Shown: positions 35,880 to 46,201 of the stretch, one piece after another | Numbering within the stretch: the stretch's first letter is position 1 | How the letters are laid out: every line of letters starts with the position of its first letter | Assembly: GCA_009731375.1 (NCBI GenBank) | Contig: BJOX01000163.1 | Span: 490,457-554,456 of the forward strand | Direction of reading: 5' to 3' | Length of the DNA: 64,000 nt | Source: Paulinella micropora | Lineage: Eukaryota > Cercozoa > Imbricatea > Euglyphida | The notes under the pieces: model-generated | Seen by the model: the letters and a program-made list of their open reading frames with translations, nothing else | Databases searched by the model: none | What the model was told of the DNA's origin: nothing | Position numbers and translations under genes: made by a program

Positions 35880-36069
35880 CCTAGTAAGCGGGCCTTCTGT
35901 TCTCTATGCCAAATGTAAGACTTTATCAAACTTTAATAAAAAAAAATCTCAGTTTCTTGGCGCGCAGCTCTGTGAGCGGTTCGTGGGCTTATACGACATT
36001 CTGGACTTTGACGACGGCAACTCAGCAGCAGCGTCTTTTCTGCGCGACTGTGTAGTGCAAGTGGAATAA
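35880..36069 (+). CDS. Possible C-terminal fragment of an unknown gene
   Basis: The open frame ends at TAA 36067-36069 with a normal-looking C-terminus (GLYDILDFDDGNSAAASFL, then RDCVVQVE). An AATAAA overlaps the stop. The upstream part of the frame runs through the 18-bp repeats and is not convincing. It may be the truncated edge of the virus-like block. No family recognised. Confidence 0.3.
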
Positions 36070-36092
36070 AATTCATTTTAGTTTTTTGTTTG

Positions 36093-36119
36093 AGGGGGGG
36101 GGGGGCGCCACCCTCCCCC
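36093..36119. repeat. Poly(G)-CGCC palindromic tract, copy 1
   Basis: G12 followed by CGCCACCCTCCCCC, able to form a G:C hairpin. Similar tracts are at 36204-36234, 57823-57841 and 62497-62542. It lies just after the 36067-36069 stop. Confidence 0.75.
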
Positions 36120-36203
36120 GTGTGAACTCCCAAAGAAAATCTGCCTGATTTTGTTCCCCATCCTCCCTTTTCCTATCCCCGGGCTCAGGTGGCTCAAAAA
36201 AAA

Positions 36204-36234
36204 GGGGGGGGGCGCCCCCCCCCCCCCCCCCCGG
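36204..36234. repeat. Poly(G)-CG-poly(C) palindrome, copy 2
   Basis: G9-CG-C18, a near-perfect inverted repeat ending at the 346-N gap 36235-36580. A T-C15 run resumes on the far side of the gap. Confidence 0.8.
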
Positions 36235-36580
36235 NNNNNNNNNNNNNNNNNNNNNNNNNNNNNNNNNNNNNNNNNNNNNNNNNNNNNNNNNNNNNNNNNN
36301 NNNNNNNNNNNNNNNNNNNNNNNNNNNNNNNNNNNNNNNNNNNNNNNNNNNNNNNNNNNNNNNNNNNNNNNNNNNNNNNNNNNNNNNNNNNNNNNNNNNN
36401 NNNNNNNNNNNNNNNNNNNNNNNNNNNNNNNNNNNNNNNNNNNNNNNNNNNNNNNNNNNNNNNNNNNNNNNNNNNNNNNNNNNNNNNNNNNNNNNNNNNN
36501 NNNNNNNNNNNNNNNNNNNNNNNNNNNNNNNNNNNNNNNNNNNNNNNNNNNNNNNNNNNNNNNNNNNNNNNNNNNNNNNN
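36235..36580. other. Assembly gap (346 N)
   Basis: Flanked by C homopolymers on both sides. Nothing can be said of its content. Confidence 0.97.
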
Positions 36581-36630
36581 TCCCCCCCCCCCCCCCCTCC
36601 CTTTTTGCAGATTTTTAGTTTTTTTTTTTA

Positions 36631-37362
36631 ATGTCAGGAATTGTGGCCAGAGAAAGGCTGGTGCCCTTGCTCCCGTTGGTGGTCAACCTGCTTGGCTGCT
36701 CAGAACAGAACGCGCGTCTCTATTTAGAAAAAGCTCGGGCAAACGCCGACAAGCAAAAGGGCTGCGACGGGGCTCTGAAAACCCAGCTAGTGCGCTTTAC
36801 TCAAGAAGACTGCTCCTGGGGACCTGCGGTAAGGTGTGTAACTCTCAACGACCTACTTAGTTTTCTCGGCATTGTGCCTGACTCGGTGCGCCTGAAGGAC
36901 GATGACTCTTGGCTGTTGGACGACAAGGCGGGGAAGGAGGGGCTGGCGGCCATCGAGAGACAGCTGTCAGATCTGCACCCATTGTCCGAAATACGGACGC
37001 GCCCGGTCTATTTAGGGCGTGTAGTACCGCTGTGCAACAAAAAACGCTTCATGTCGCGCGCGCTTGTGAGAAAATTGATGTTGGAGAACCGTCGGCTCCC
37101 TTGCTTTGCGCAGTATTTTGATACGGACGGGCGACGCAGACTTTTGTTCAACATCGATCACATCGTGCCGGCAGCGCAAGGCGGGCTGGACCATCCACGC
37201 AATTATCCCACAGATCATGAATGCCAAATTGGCTCCATGCTATTACCAGCCAAAGCCACGTACTTGTCGCCGGCGACAACGCGCGCGGCTCTTCGTTTTT
37301 CCGCGCAGGCCTCCCGCCGCGCCATGCAGGGGCTGGACCTCTCCGACCTCGAGCTCTGGTAA
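36631..37362 (+). CDS. HNH-family endonuclease, virus-like
   Basis: Intact 243-codon ORF from ATG 36631 (MSGIVARERLVPLL) to TAA. Around residues 170-195 it reads LLFNIDHIVPAAQGGLDHPRN, the D-H-I-x-P...GG...N core of HNH nucleases, in which the His acts with a bound metal to cut DNA. The usual CxxC zinc pairs are not obvious. The C-terminal part of the motif is diverged. The N-terminal 130 residues show no known domain. Pyrimidine- and T-rich sequence lies directly upstream. Its neighbour on the right is convergent. A role in viral recombination, host DNA degradation or homing is possible; the sequence does not decide. Confidence 0.68.
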   Translation: MSGIVARERLVPLLPLVVNLLGCSEQNARLYLEKARANADKQKGCDGALKTQLVRFTQEDCSWGPAVRCVTLNDLLSFLGIVPDSVRLKDDDSWLLDDKAGKEGLAAIERQLSDLHPLSEIRTRPVYLGRVVPLCNKKRFMSRALVRKLMLENRRLPCFAQYFDTDGRRRLLFNIDHIVPAAQGGLDHPRNYPTDHECQIGSMLLPAKATYLSPATTRAALRFSAQASRRAMQGLDLSDLELW

Positions 37363-37481
37363 AGGATTTTATAATTTGAAGACCGGTTTGCGTTCAGACT
37401 AAAAAAAAAAAAAAAAAAAAAAAAGCTTTTCCTTTAATTAAAAGTAAAGACGTGTGGCTGTCGACTTCCTTTTGCCCCCTT

Positions 37482-37520
<39 letters not shown>

Positions 37521-37534
37521 NNNNNNNNNNCTAT

Positions 37535-40070
37535 TCATCTTCCAACGCTACTCGCTGAATAGTTCGGGTCGACGTCCCTAAGGGACTTGCCATCAAAAGC
37601 GCTGGCCTTGTCCCTAAGGGACTTAGAAGGCGGGGATCTCCGTGCACTTGTCGACTGTCGTCTACGAGTGTTGGTGGTAGCAGAGGCCTGAATCGTTTGT
37701 GCAGGCGCAGGGGAAGCTTTGTTGTCTTGGTTGCCAAAAAAATCATTGCACATATGCAAGCAAGCGTGTGCGTCAACGAAAGGTTTGGGCTTGACAGCTT
37801 CTTGCGAGCCGTAGCCGTCTTTGGCAAACCAGCTGGCCATTCTGTCGATCACCCGTTCGTAGGCTCCCATGAACTCCTCGTCGGTCTTGGCAAAGCTTCC
37901 TTGGACAGGATACAAAAGGCTCTGTGCATGTGGGGAACAAATGGAAAACTGCGGCCCCTCAGCACGGTCCTGGTCGCTTTGGCAGGAATCCACGTACGTC
38001 TGAAAAAACAGTTGCCAATCCCAGCCGAATTTCCGTAAAACTGCCAGCTGGGACAGCTCATTCTTTTGTCGGCTATAATAAAAGCGGGCTTGCTTATACA
38101 CCTGAGTAAGCCCGTCGTACACCACAAAATAGTCGCGGCAGTCGGCGAAAGGTAGCTTGGCCAGTGGGGCCGATATTTTGCGCACGGTTAGTCCAAGCCA
38201 ATATTCACTGTCCAGCCCTTGTCGCATCTGTGCAATATACTCTTGTCTCTTCTGGACATCTTCGCCGACTAGCTCTGCTTTGGCGCCTTTGTACACATGA
38301 GTGAAATCAAACAAATAGGTTCGCATATTTTTCAACAACAGGTCAAGCATGACCAGCGCATATCTGTCCACAAAATCTATTTTGGCCTGCAACAACACTC
38401 GTGCTCTCTCGATAACGGTTGTTTCCTCCTCCTTTTGATCGCCTTGGGTGTCGAACACGTTGATCCTTGTGCTTCCGTAAGTATACTCCTTTTCCTCCGC
38501 GTCTGTCTTCAGGAATAACAGAATGACATTAGGCCCCATGGAGCTTGCAAAGGCATAGTCAGGTCGGCTACCGCTGCTATGCATTGCGCTTTCCCTTCTG
38601 TAGGTACTGTCGTAGCGTACGTCAAAGCCTCCAGCGCCGTCTTTTCCGTCGCGTCTTGTTCCAACACGCGAGCAAACACCGGACGTCGATTGTCTTCCCC
38701 AAGCTCTGTAGCAGTCAGAGGCTTTCTACACTCATACGACAGACAGGTGTACTTGGGTCCCAATTCTTTGAATGTGTTGTTGCCCACAAGCCTGTTGTAA
38801 TTGCCGGTAAGATAATCGGTTTTCTTTCCGTCGGAGTTTAACGATACAGTCTTGGAAAGCCAGAAGTGTGTTTGCGCACTCTGCTTCCTGCCCTCCGTGG
38901 TCTTCCTGCTCTCTATTTCATCCTGGGCCTTTTTGGCCCTGGTTATCAGCAAATCGACGGTAGCTTGTTGCAGTCGAAACGAAATTTGTGAGTACAGCCT
39001 GCGCGTGGCCTCTGAGGTAGAATCAAGAGCGGACTTGACGGGTGATTGCTGCATCATCCATTTCCCTTGGCAGAAGTCAGGGATGTTTTCACTGGGCGTG
39101 ACCTTTTCTACCTCCGGGTCGATCGGCTCATCTTGCTTCTTACTGCCCCAATTAACCGATTTCTCATACTCCAGTGTTGCCGATTCGACGACGGTAACGC
39201 TGAATTTTTTCTCCAGCAGGCCTTTGACAGTTTCCCTGACACAGATTTCAGTCGCGCATCCGACCACGCAGACGTTGCGGATGCCCTGCGCCTTTAGAAC
39301 TTCGGTCAAGGTACATTTGGGCGTGGCGATGCTCCAGGGATTCTGGTTGTAAAGCTCGCTCTTGCCTGTCTCTCTTTTATCAAAGATGGCAGAATAGGCA
39401 TCAAATCTGCGGTCCGTGCCCTTGTCGAAAAACATTGTTCGGTTGCGGGGAGCTCCGGGGGGCAAGCTAAGCGTGCCTCTTTCCAGGGCGGTAGCATTCA
39501 AATAATGTAAGTATTCCAGCGCCGGCTCTGCCACGCTCGCCCCGGGCTTAATCGCAGGTGCTACGTCGCACAGTTCGTCCAGGACGTCAGAGCCCCAACC
39601 ACCCATGACACAGTGGACAGGCCACAGCTCTTGATTTCTAACCTTCCGCGTGATGATACGCACTTTGTCCACTGTGGCCCCCAACGGAAGGCTGCGTTCT
39701 TCAAAGGTATACGTAACAAAGTTTCCAGTTTTTTCATATTTCGTAAGGTGGTCTCCGTCTTGCGCTGCCTTGGTTTCTGTAGCCGTGGTTGTTTTATCTG
39801 GTCTAGTTTGTACGTGGTATATCGAACTTGCAAAAAAATGTGGCCGGGCTTTACCGTTTTGTTGGGACCTGCGCATTCTGCTGGGTGTTTGTCGCGTGTG
39901 AACACCACTAGGTCCCAGCCAGGAATCTGCACTAATTGGCGCACGTTTTCGATGTAAGTTTCTCTGCTATCTTCGTTCCCAAGAGGCAGAGATCCGCGCC
40001 TGTGCATAAAATCGTTCTGCATATCCACAACAACCAGAGCCCAGCCCGGCTCGAGGCAAAAGGCAGACAT
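37535..40070 (-). pseudogene. Nicotinamidase-like (isochorismatase fold) enzyme with long C-terminal extension, frameshifted
   Basis: From ATG 40070 (MSAFCLEPGWALVVVDMQNDF) the cysteine-hydrolase fold is clear. There is a catalytic Asp in VVDMQNDF, metal ligands in FTRDKHP and in WPVHCVMGGWGSDVL, a catalytic Lys in FDKGTDRRFDAYSAIF, and the nucleophile Cys in VVGCATEICVRETV. These are the nicotinamidase (PncA) signatures: nicotinamide plus water gives nicotinate plus ammonia, feeding NAD salvage. A one-base shift at the A7 run 39834-39840 separates the two halves. After about residue 300 a further 500 or more residues follow. There is a second frame change near 38590; alternatively a separate overlapping ORF starts at 38584. 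This extension has no recognised domain, and its tail (37535-37700) is Ser/Arg-rich. PncA proteins are usually about 200 residues, so the extension is unusual. Confidence 0.78.
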
Positions 40071-40196
40071 CTGGATCGCGAGCAGGAAACGCCAAGGGTG
40101 TGCAGAATCTACAAGTCTTTTGGCCTTTTTATTATTAATGATATTAGTTCCAGAGCCAAGAAGAAAAAAAGAAAATTTTGACAATGGACAGCCTGT

Positions 40197-40230
<34 letters not shown>

Positions 40231-40629
40231 NNNNNNNNNNNNNNNNNNNNNNNNNNNNNNNNNNNNNNNNNNNNNNNNNNNNNNNNNNNNNNNNNNNNNN
40301 NNNNNNNNNNNNNNNNNNNNNNNNNNNNNNNNNNNNNNNNNNNNNNNNNNNNNNNNNNNNNNNNNNNNNNNNNNNNNNNNNNNNNNNNNNNNNNNNNNNN
40401 NNNNNNNNNNNNNNNNNNNNNNNNNNNNNNNNNNNNNNNNNNNNNNNNNNNNNNNNNNNNNNNNNNNNNNNNNNNNNNNNNNNNNNNNNNNNNNNNNNNN
40501 NNNNNNNNNNNNNNNNNNNNNNNNNNNNNNNNNNNNNNNNNNNNNNNNNNNNNNNNNNNNNNNNNNNNNNNNNNNNNNNNNNNNNNNNNNNNNNNNNNNN
40601 NNNNNNNNNNNNNNNNNNNNNNNNNNNNN
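40231..40629. other. Assembly gap (399 N)
   Basis: Lies in the spacer between divergent genes, with about 32 C on its left and about 12 C on its right. ORFs drawn through the Ns are artefacts. Confidence 0.97.
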
Positions 40630-40744
40630 CCCCCCCCCCCCTCCCTTCTCCCAACTCTTTCTCTTTATTTTTGTGTCGCGTTCACACACACACACACGCG
40701 AAAGAAATCCTGTTGTGTGGGGTCGACGAGTTCGCCTCGCAGGC

Positions 40745-41245
40745 ATGAATGTTCCCAAGGGAGAGATTTTTTGGGTCTGGGCCGTCGGGAAGGCGCTGCA
40801 GGACGCGTCGGGGGTCGTGGCGCCCGGGGAGATGCCGCCCAACAACCCGGAATGCGTGGCGGAGCTGAAAAAGTTCCACGCGTCACTGCAGTGGACGCTG
40901 CTGCACTCACACCAACAAACCTGCGAGGAGCTCAGGTTGTTGCACGGTTACAGCAGCAGCAGCGGCCAGGAAGAGGGCAAGGACGTTGCCAAGCCCGGCC
41001 GCATCAGCTGGTCACCGCCGCTTCCGATCCAGCTCGCCAAAGAAACCAGCGGCGGCGGCGGCCGGGACTCCGTGCGCGCGGGCGGCCGGCGCCAGCCCGC
41101 CCGTGCGCACACCGTGCCGGGATCGCAACCTTCCGGCAAGAGCGACGAGGCCTACTTGTTTGTGTACAAACCCCACGTGCACCATCCACGCGCCCCCGCC
41201 GAGGGCCCCGCCGAGGTCGGTCGCGTTGGAACTACACAGCTGTGA
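40745..41245 (+). CDS. Virus-like protein of unknown function
   Basis: ATG 40745 (MNVPKGEIFWVWAVG) to TGA 41245, 166 codons, intact. The N-terminal half is compact with a probable helix (PECVAELKKFHASLQWTLL). The C-terminal half is Gly/Arg/Pro/His-rich and probably disordered. No family recognised. It is divergent from the nicotinamidase-like gene across a C-tract and gap, and convergent with the gene ending at 41479. AATAAA-like A/T-rich sequence follows at 41350-41395. Confidence 0.5.
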   Translation: MNVPKGEIFWVWAVGKALQDASGVVAPGEMPPNNPECVAELKKFHASLQWTLLHSHQQTCEELRLLHGYSSSSGQEEGKDVAKPGRISWSPPLPIQLAKETSGGGGRDSVRAGGRRQPARAHTVPGSQPSGKSDEAYLFVYKPHVHHPRAPAEGPAEVGRVGTTQL

Positions 41246-41478
41246 CTTTGTGTTTCTGCGCGGCGGAGAAAAAACGCGCGCAGAAACTAGTAGGCCGGAG
41301 TCAAGTCCAAGCTAGCTAGCTAGTACTAAGAAAAGAGGCTCAGGGACAGTAAATACTGTTTTAATCATTAAAAAATTATTACAACACAAAACTCCCGTTG
41401 GTTTTTTTTCGTTTTTTGCTAGCGCTGGGCTTTTCTTCTGAGGTGTTCTTTCTCCTCCTTGTTTCTTTGGGTGGTGGC

Positions 41479-43222
41479 TCAAATGTCCCTGAGCAGAGCT
41501 TCATCTTCCTCTTTGAGCGCATGCTGCTTGCACAGGTCGGCCCCGGCACTGTGCGGGACGTTGGCGATGCGCAGCTGTCTGTTGCTGGGCCCGGGCTCGT
41601 CGTCCAGCTCGTCGGACGCGAAGCCCCCGCCTTCCCAGCCGGGCAGCGCCGAGGGCTTGCCGAGTTCCTCGGTCTTCTTGCTGGCGCCCGAGGCGTCCCA
41701 CACACAGACGAGTTTGGGCACGCGCTTGAGGCAGAAGTCGCCGTTGGACAGTGGGTCGAAGCTGGCCCTGATGGAAAAGCCTACGGTGACGACGGAGCCG
41801 TTGCGAACTGCCTTCATGGCCGCAGCCTCGTTCACGAGCGGGTGCGACTCGCGGCGCATGTCGCGGAACAGGAGCTCGGTGAACTTGAGCTTGCTGCAGT
41901 GAGCTTGCTGCAGTCCAGCTCCGACGAGTTGCTGCTGGGCTGGGGCCCCCCGCGGCCTTGCCCTTGTTGTTGTACCTGGCGCTGAGGTCCACATTCGGGA
42001 AGTAGTAGTTGCAGTGCGTCACGAGCGTGAACTCCTGCGAGCCGCCGCCCTGTGACTCGGTCTTCTGGAAGAAGCCGCCGTTCTTGATGTAGCGCGAGTT
42101 GGACTTGCGCTCCAGCGCCGTCATGGCCTTGATCTCGGCCGTCTTGGAGCGGATGACCACGTCGCGGAACTTGGCGAGCACCTGGCGCGGGTACACCCCC
42201 TGCGCGTCGGCGCTGAGCCCCATGTCGGTCGAGATGTCCTGCAGGCGGCTGTTGACGCACGGCATGGCCTGGCAGACCAGCGGCACGCTCTCGGGGTCCT
42301 CGAGCGCGTCCAGCACACACCACACTGCCAGAAAGTCCAGGTACAGATCAAACACCACGGCCAGACCTCCGACCTCGTACGAGCTGCCGTCCGCCTTGAC
42401 GACGCGCAGTGCGGGCGCAGCCTTGGACGGGAGCGCGACCGTGCTGAAGCTGCGCTGGATCCGCTCGGGGCGCAGACAGTCTTCCTCCAGGTTGATGTTG
42501 TAGCGGTGCGCAAAGTCCGCCTGGTTCGCAAACGAGCCGTACGCTATGCGGCCCAGCCTCTGCTTCTGCTCGTCCGTCGCGTGCTTGGACACAAACAAGT
42601 CACAGGAACCCACGGTCGCGGGGGGCGACGCAATGGCCAAGTTGCGGCAGGCGCCCTTGCGGTCGCCCGAGGACGGGCGCTGCTGGGTAAAGCGTACCGT
42701 CACGATCTCCTTGTTGGGTTCCTTGATCGAGGGCAGGCGCTGCATCAGGTACGCGTTGCGCCCCGGCCCCAGGAAGCGCGCCAGCTGCAGCCACTCCTCA
42801 CCTGTCGCCTCATCCTTGTTCACCTTGACGTACGTGTGCTTCAGCAAAAAATCCGTGTTCACCAAGCTGGGCCAGATGTCCTGCGTCAGAACCTGCTGGT
42901 ACACATCACCCAGCGACGCCCGCAGGTCGGGCGGCAGTTTCCCCAAGGGGACAAGCCCGTCGAGCTCGGTCGGCGGCTGCAGGCTCGCGCGCAGCAACGT
43001 CTCGGGCATCGAGCTCGGGTCCGCGAACGGGAAAAACTGGTGCGACGACAAGCTGGGAGGGCCGCCCGCCGCTACTGCTGCTTTCGTTTCAGCCGCAATT
43101 TGAGAAGACGTGGCATCCCAGTCTACTTCCTCTCGGCCTTCCTGCACCTTGCTTTTTTTGGGCGCGCGCCCCGAACTGCTCGACGACGACGACGAGGAGG
43201 AGGGCGTTGTGCGCTTGCTCAT
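41479..43222 (-). pseudogene. Virus-like protein with Ser-rich N-terminus, broken by a 14-bp duplication
   Basis: The start is ATG 43222 (MSKRTTPSSSS), a poly-Ser stretch and a basic RAPKKSKV that could be a nuclear signal. It is preferred to an upstream alternative start. About 400 residues of ordinary globular sequence follow (YQQVLTQDIWPSLVNTDFLL; LQDISTDMGLSADAQG). The frame then breaks near 41945 (C6 run) and again at 41887-41914, where GAGCTTGCTGCAGT is repeated in tandem. The C-terminal part resumes as KFTELLFRDMRRESHPL and VTVGFSIRASFDPLSNGDF. I do not recognise the family. Size (about 570 residues), nuclear signal and context would fit a DNA-binding or structural protein, but this is inference only. 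Confidence 0.55.
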
Positions 43223-43474
43223 CTCTTTGGTTGGGCTTAAGGGGCTACTTTCTGATGTCGACCGCCTCCAAAGGGGGCGTCTTCGCAAAAGCTGCGCCAC
43301 AACCTCCCCCCGCGGGGCACCCCCCCCCCTTTCTTGTCACCTTGGGCACACACGTCTGTGCATCCCCCCCCCCGCGCACCCCCCCCCCTTCCCCCCCCTC
43401 TCCCCCTCTTCCTTCCTCTTAGCCGAGGGAGAGAGGGAGGGGGGTAGAAGGGGTGGGGGGGGGGGAAGCGCCGT
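43223..43474. other. Homopolymer-rich spacer
   Basis: C runs at 43319-43330, 43365-43375, 43380-43388 and 43391-43398, then G-rich 43440-43466. It separates two minus-strand virus-like genes. Confidence 0.7.
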
Positions 43475-44107
43475 CTACCGCAAGGATCCGCCGCTGATAA
43501 CGCTGAGCGGTTCGCAAGCTGTGAGCGGTGGAGGAGGGTCCTGTTTGCCTGGCATTTGTTTTTCTAGCTCGGCCGGCGAGATGTGGTGAACTTCCAGGTA
43601 GTTACGCAGGGCCTCGGTGTCGATATCTTTGATCCCCCTGGCCTGCATAAAGCTGTCCTCCCAACCATACTCTGCCAGCAGCAGTTCGTGCGGGCGTAGG
43701 CTCTTGCCTGGCTTGAGGTAAAGGTGAAAGCTGCGATGGTTGAGGCGCGCGATCAAGGCGTTGCATAGTTCGGGCAGCGGGCTGGTCAGGGCGCAGTGCC
43801 CCAGCAGAACCGTGGGGATGCGTTTTTGCTGGCCGCCGTGGGGAGCGGCCGGCAGGTTGGGCTGATGTTTTCTGTCGACATAGACTAGCGCGCTGCCCGC
43901 CTGCATGAAAGTCGCCTGCTCGCGCTCCCACAGCGTGGGGTCGCGCGAGGGAGCCTCTGCCCGGTCGCTGGAGTTGCCTCCGCTGCCACGGTACAGTTTG
44001 GTGCGGAACTCTGCCACGAAGCGTGGCTGGTCCAGAGGAGGTATGTCCCGGCGAGACGCGAGTGTGAAGCCGTAGCTGGGCCAGTAGAGCACGTAGAAAT
44101 AGAAGTT
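43475..44107 (-). pseudogene. 3' part of a virus-like gene split by a tyrosine-recombinase retroelement
   Basis: The C-terminal segment of the gene whose 5' part is at 51516-52462. Reading enters from the retroelement junction near 44107 (coding LYWPSYGFTLASRRDIPPL) and continues to a stop at 43475. It includes FMQAGSALVYVDRKHQPNL and HLYLKPGKSLRPHELLLAEY. No domain recognised. The first 98 bp at the junction are the same as 51516-51613 with one mismatch. Confidence 0.65.
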
Positions 44108-44334
44108 AAAGTTTCCGTATCGTAGTTTCGAATTTACTTAGTAAGAGATCAGAAAAGCTTTATTGGCCTAACCTTCCGAACTCGTCGCAGTAGTGTGGAG
44201 GGAAAGGGGCTAGGCGTCAAATATTTCAGGACTCAAGTTTACAAAACACTAAAAGTTGACGGCTCTGATGTCCACTCGGAACACAGACAGCCGCACCTAA
44301 AAACTTGAGTACTGAAACCGAAGATTACAAATAC
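44108..44334 (-). repeat. Split direct repeat B2
   Basis: 227 bp, about 98% identical to 44935-45160; both begin AAAGTTTCCGTATCGTAG and end TTACAAATAC. Confidence 0.92.
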
Positions 44335-44760
44335 CGGCACGCTCTACTAGTCAACTAAGAAGACCGGGTGGAGGAGGGGATAGTGGAAGGAAAAAACAAA
44401 GAAATGGAATAACACTATCTATTAAAGCCGGACAGAGAAACCGGGCGGAGGAGGGGAGAGCGGACGGCAAACTAATGTTAGAGCGACTGAACAATCCCAA
44501 GGACCGGAACAAACCTACACTAAACAAGGGAAGGCACCAAGCACAATGAGCAGGCCAACCTAGTGACTAGTTGTTCACGGCAACAACCGAAGGTAGCACC
44601 AAAACAGTCCAAGGGAGACGCGACGAAGTCGGAGCGAGCAGAACCAGCGGAGGCCACCAGCGATCACCGAACACCACCAAAAGCCCAGAGCAGACAGAAG
44701 CAAAGGACAAACAAAAACAAAACAAGGGAAGGGTGGGCGGGAGTTTGAAAGTTGGGAAGA
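44335..44760. other. Spacer between B2 and A2 of the retroelement
   Basis: Contains two related phrases (ACCGGGTGGAGGAGGGGA at 44364 and ACCGGGCGGAGGAGGGGA at 44439). No ORF with a motif. It ends in an inverted repeat GGGAAGAT/ATCTTCCC spanning 44754-44775. Confidence 0.6.
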
Positions 44761-44934
44761 TCTTTCGATCTTCCCAACTTTCCAACCTAGGCCTAACCAG
44801 ACGCCGGATCAAACACGCGCCGGCTCCGCCGGCACGGCTACGCCGCGCCGACCGGACTACCGTAAAAGCGAAACGTCTCCTCGGAACTTTAACGGCGGTT
44901 AACTCCGGGCGAAGCCCGGAGCAAACCAGTAATT
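44761..44934 (-). repeat. Split direct repeat A2
   Basis: Its first 121 bp match 51385-51505 (A1, cut by the gap). GC-rich hairpins are present: GCCGGCTCCGCCGGC near 44820 and CTCCGGGCGAAGCCCGGAG near 44902-44921. Confidence 0.9.
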
Positions 44935-45160
44935 AAAGTTTCCGTATCGTAGTTTCGAATTTACTTAGTAAGAGAACAGAAAAGCTTTATTGGCCTAACC
45001 TTCCGAACTCGTCGGAGTAGTGTGGAGGGAAAGGGGCTAGGCTCAAATATTTCAGGACTCAAGTTTACAAAACACTAAAAGTTGACGGCTCTGATGTCCA
45101 CTCGGAACACAGACAGCCGCACCTAAAAACTTGAGTACTGAAACCGAACATTACAAATAC
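44935..45160 (-). repeat. Split direct repeat B1
   Basis: Internal partner of 44108-44334, placed immediately after the recombinase gene as expected for this element class. Confidence 0.92.
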
Positions 45161-45175
45161 CTCCAACATTTGAGC

Positions 45176-46172
45176 CTAGAGATTTGCCCCTCCCCCCATA
45201 GCTTTCTGTTCAGCAACAAGCTCGGCCATCCTTGCGCCCACGTAAAGACGAAAGCAAGACGAAGACCACCGACCCGCACGCATGATCGATGAATCCGAAG
45301 CACCGAGCGAGAAGAGACGAGCTGCACCACCACGACGAAGCGAGATCCCGTTGAACCGACCACCAGTCGCGACTCCAGCCTTCTGCAGAAGCTCCCGAGC
45401 TGTGCTGACAAACGTGGCGCGATCGAGCGGGGAATTGTCAGAAAGACGGAAGTAAGGATAGTTCCCCGCCAAAGGGAGCTTGAAAGCATCGCGACTTGAC
45501 TCGAAGATCTTCTTCCACGCGTGGGGACAGACGAGCGGGTTCTCTTGTTCTGCAAGGCCAACATCACAACCGCGGCGAAATGGGTCTTGCTTTGCGCCAT
45601 CCAGGGTAACCATTATGAGACTCATGTCGTCAACAAGGCGCATTTGAACAAAGGAGTTGACAAGGAACCGGCACGTTGCGAGCGATCCAGAAGCTACTAA
45701 CTCGCCTACACGAAAGAGTCCAAAGAAGCCCCAGACTGCCGCAGTGACGACCGTGGCCCAGAGATGACGAGTGGACTTGGGGATGTTGCGATCCTTGACT
45801 GCCCCTAGAGTATAGCTCGCCATAGCTTCTAACATCGGCAGCTCTAAGGTGAGACGGTTGTCGAGCTTGGTGCGCTTACTGCGCTTGATGCCTCGCCACG
45901 CCATCTCCACGAAGTGGTTGTCGGTGGGGTCATCTAGGCTCAACCGGAGGCAGAAGTCTCGCCATTGCATACATATAAACCTTACAGGTGGATACCGACA
46001 TGAACCGGCTCAACCAAACAAGAAAGAGAACGAGGAGTACAGGGTCGGGTTGCCACCAGACAGGGCACCAGTGCTCCGTTGAGTAGATGGAGCAGAAAGA
46101 ACGCAACTTGCGGATGGCTGAGCTGTAGGCAGCACTGGTGCTATAAGAGACAGAGCACGCCATGACTTCCAT
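45176..46172 (-). pseudogene. Tyrosine recombinase of the retroelement
   Basis: The first ORF starts at ATG 46172 (MEVMACSVSYSTSAAYSSA), the core-binding domain. A one-base shift near 45975 leads to the catalytic domain from 45970. The catalytic Arg lies in GFFGLFRVGELV. The distal box is GISLRRGGAARLFSLGASD then RAGRWSSSCFRLYVG, giving the second Arg, the H/W position and the Tyr nucleophile. This replaces the DDE integrase in DIRS-like elements and would integrate a circular DNA copy. Confidence 0.88.
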
Positions 46173-46201
46173 CGCAGAGGTGACGAGCCAAGGTACTTCC
46201 G

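Noticed and set aside
40120-41319. Long frames that run through runs of unknown residues
   Set aside because: They cross assembly gaps and homopolymers; continuity is not supported.
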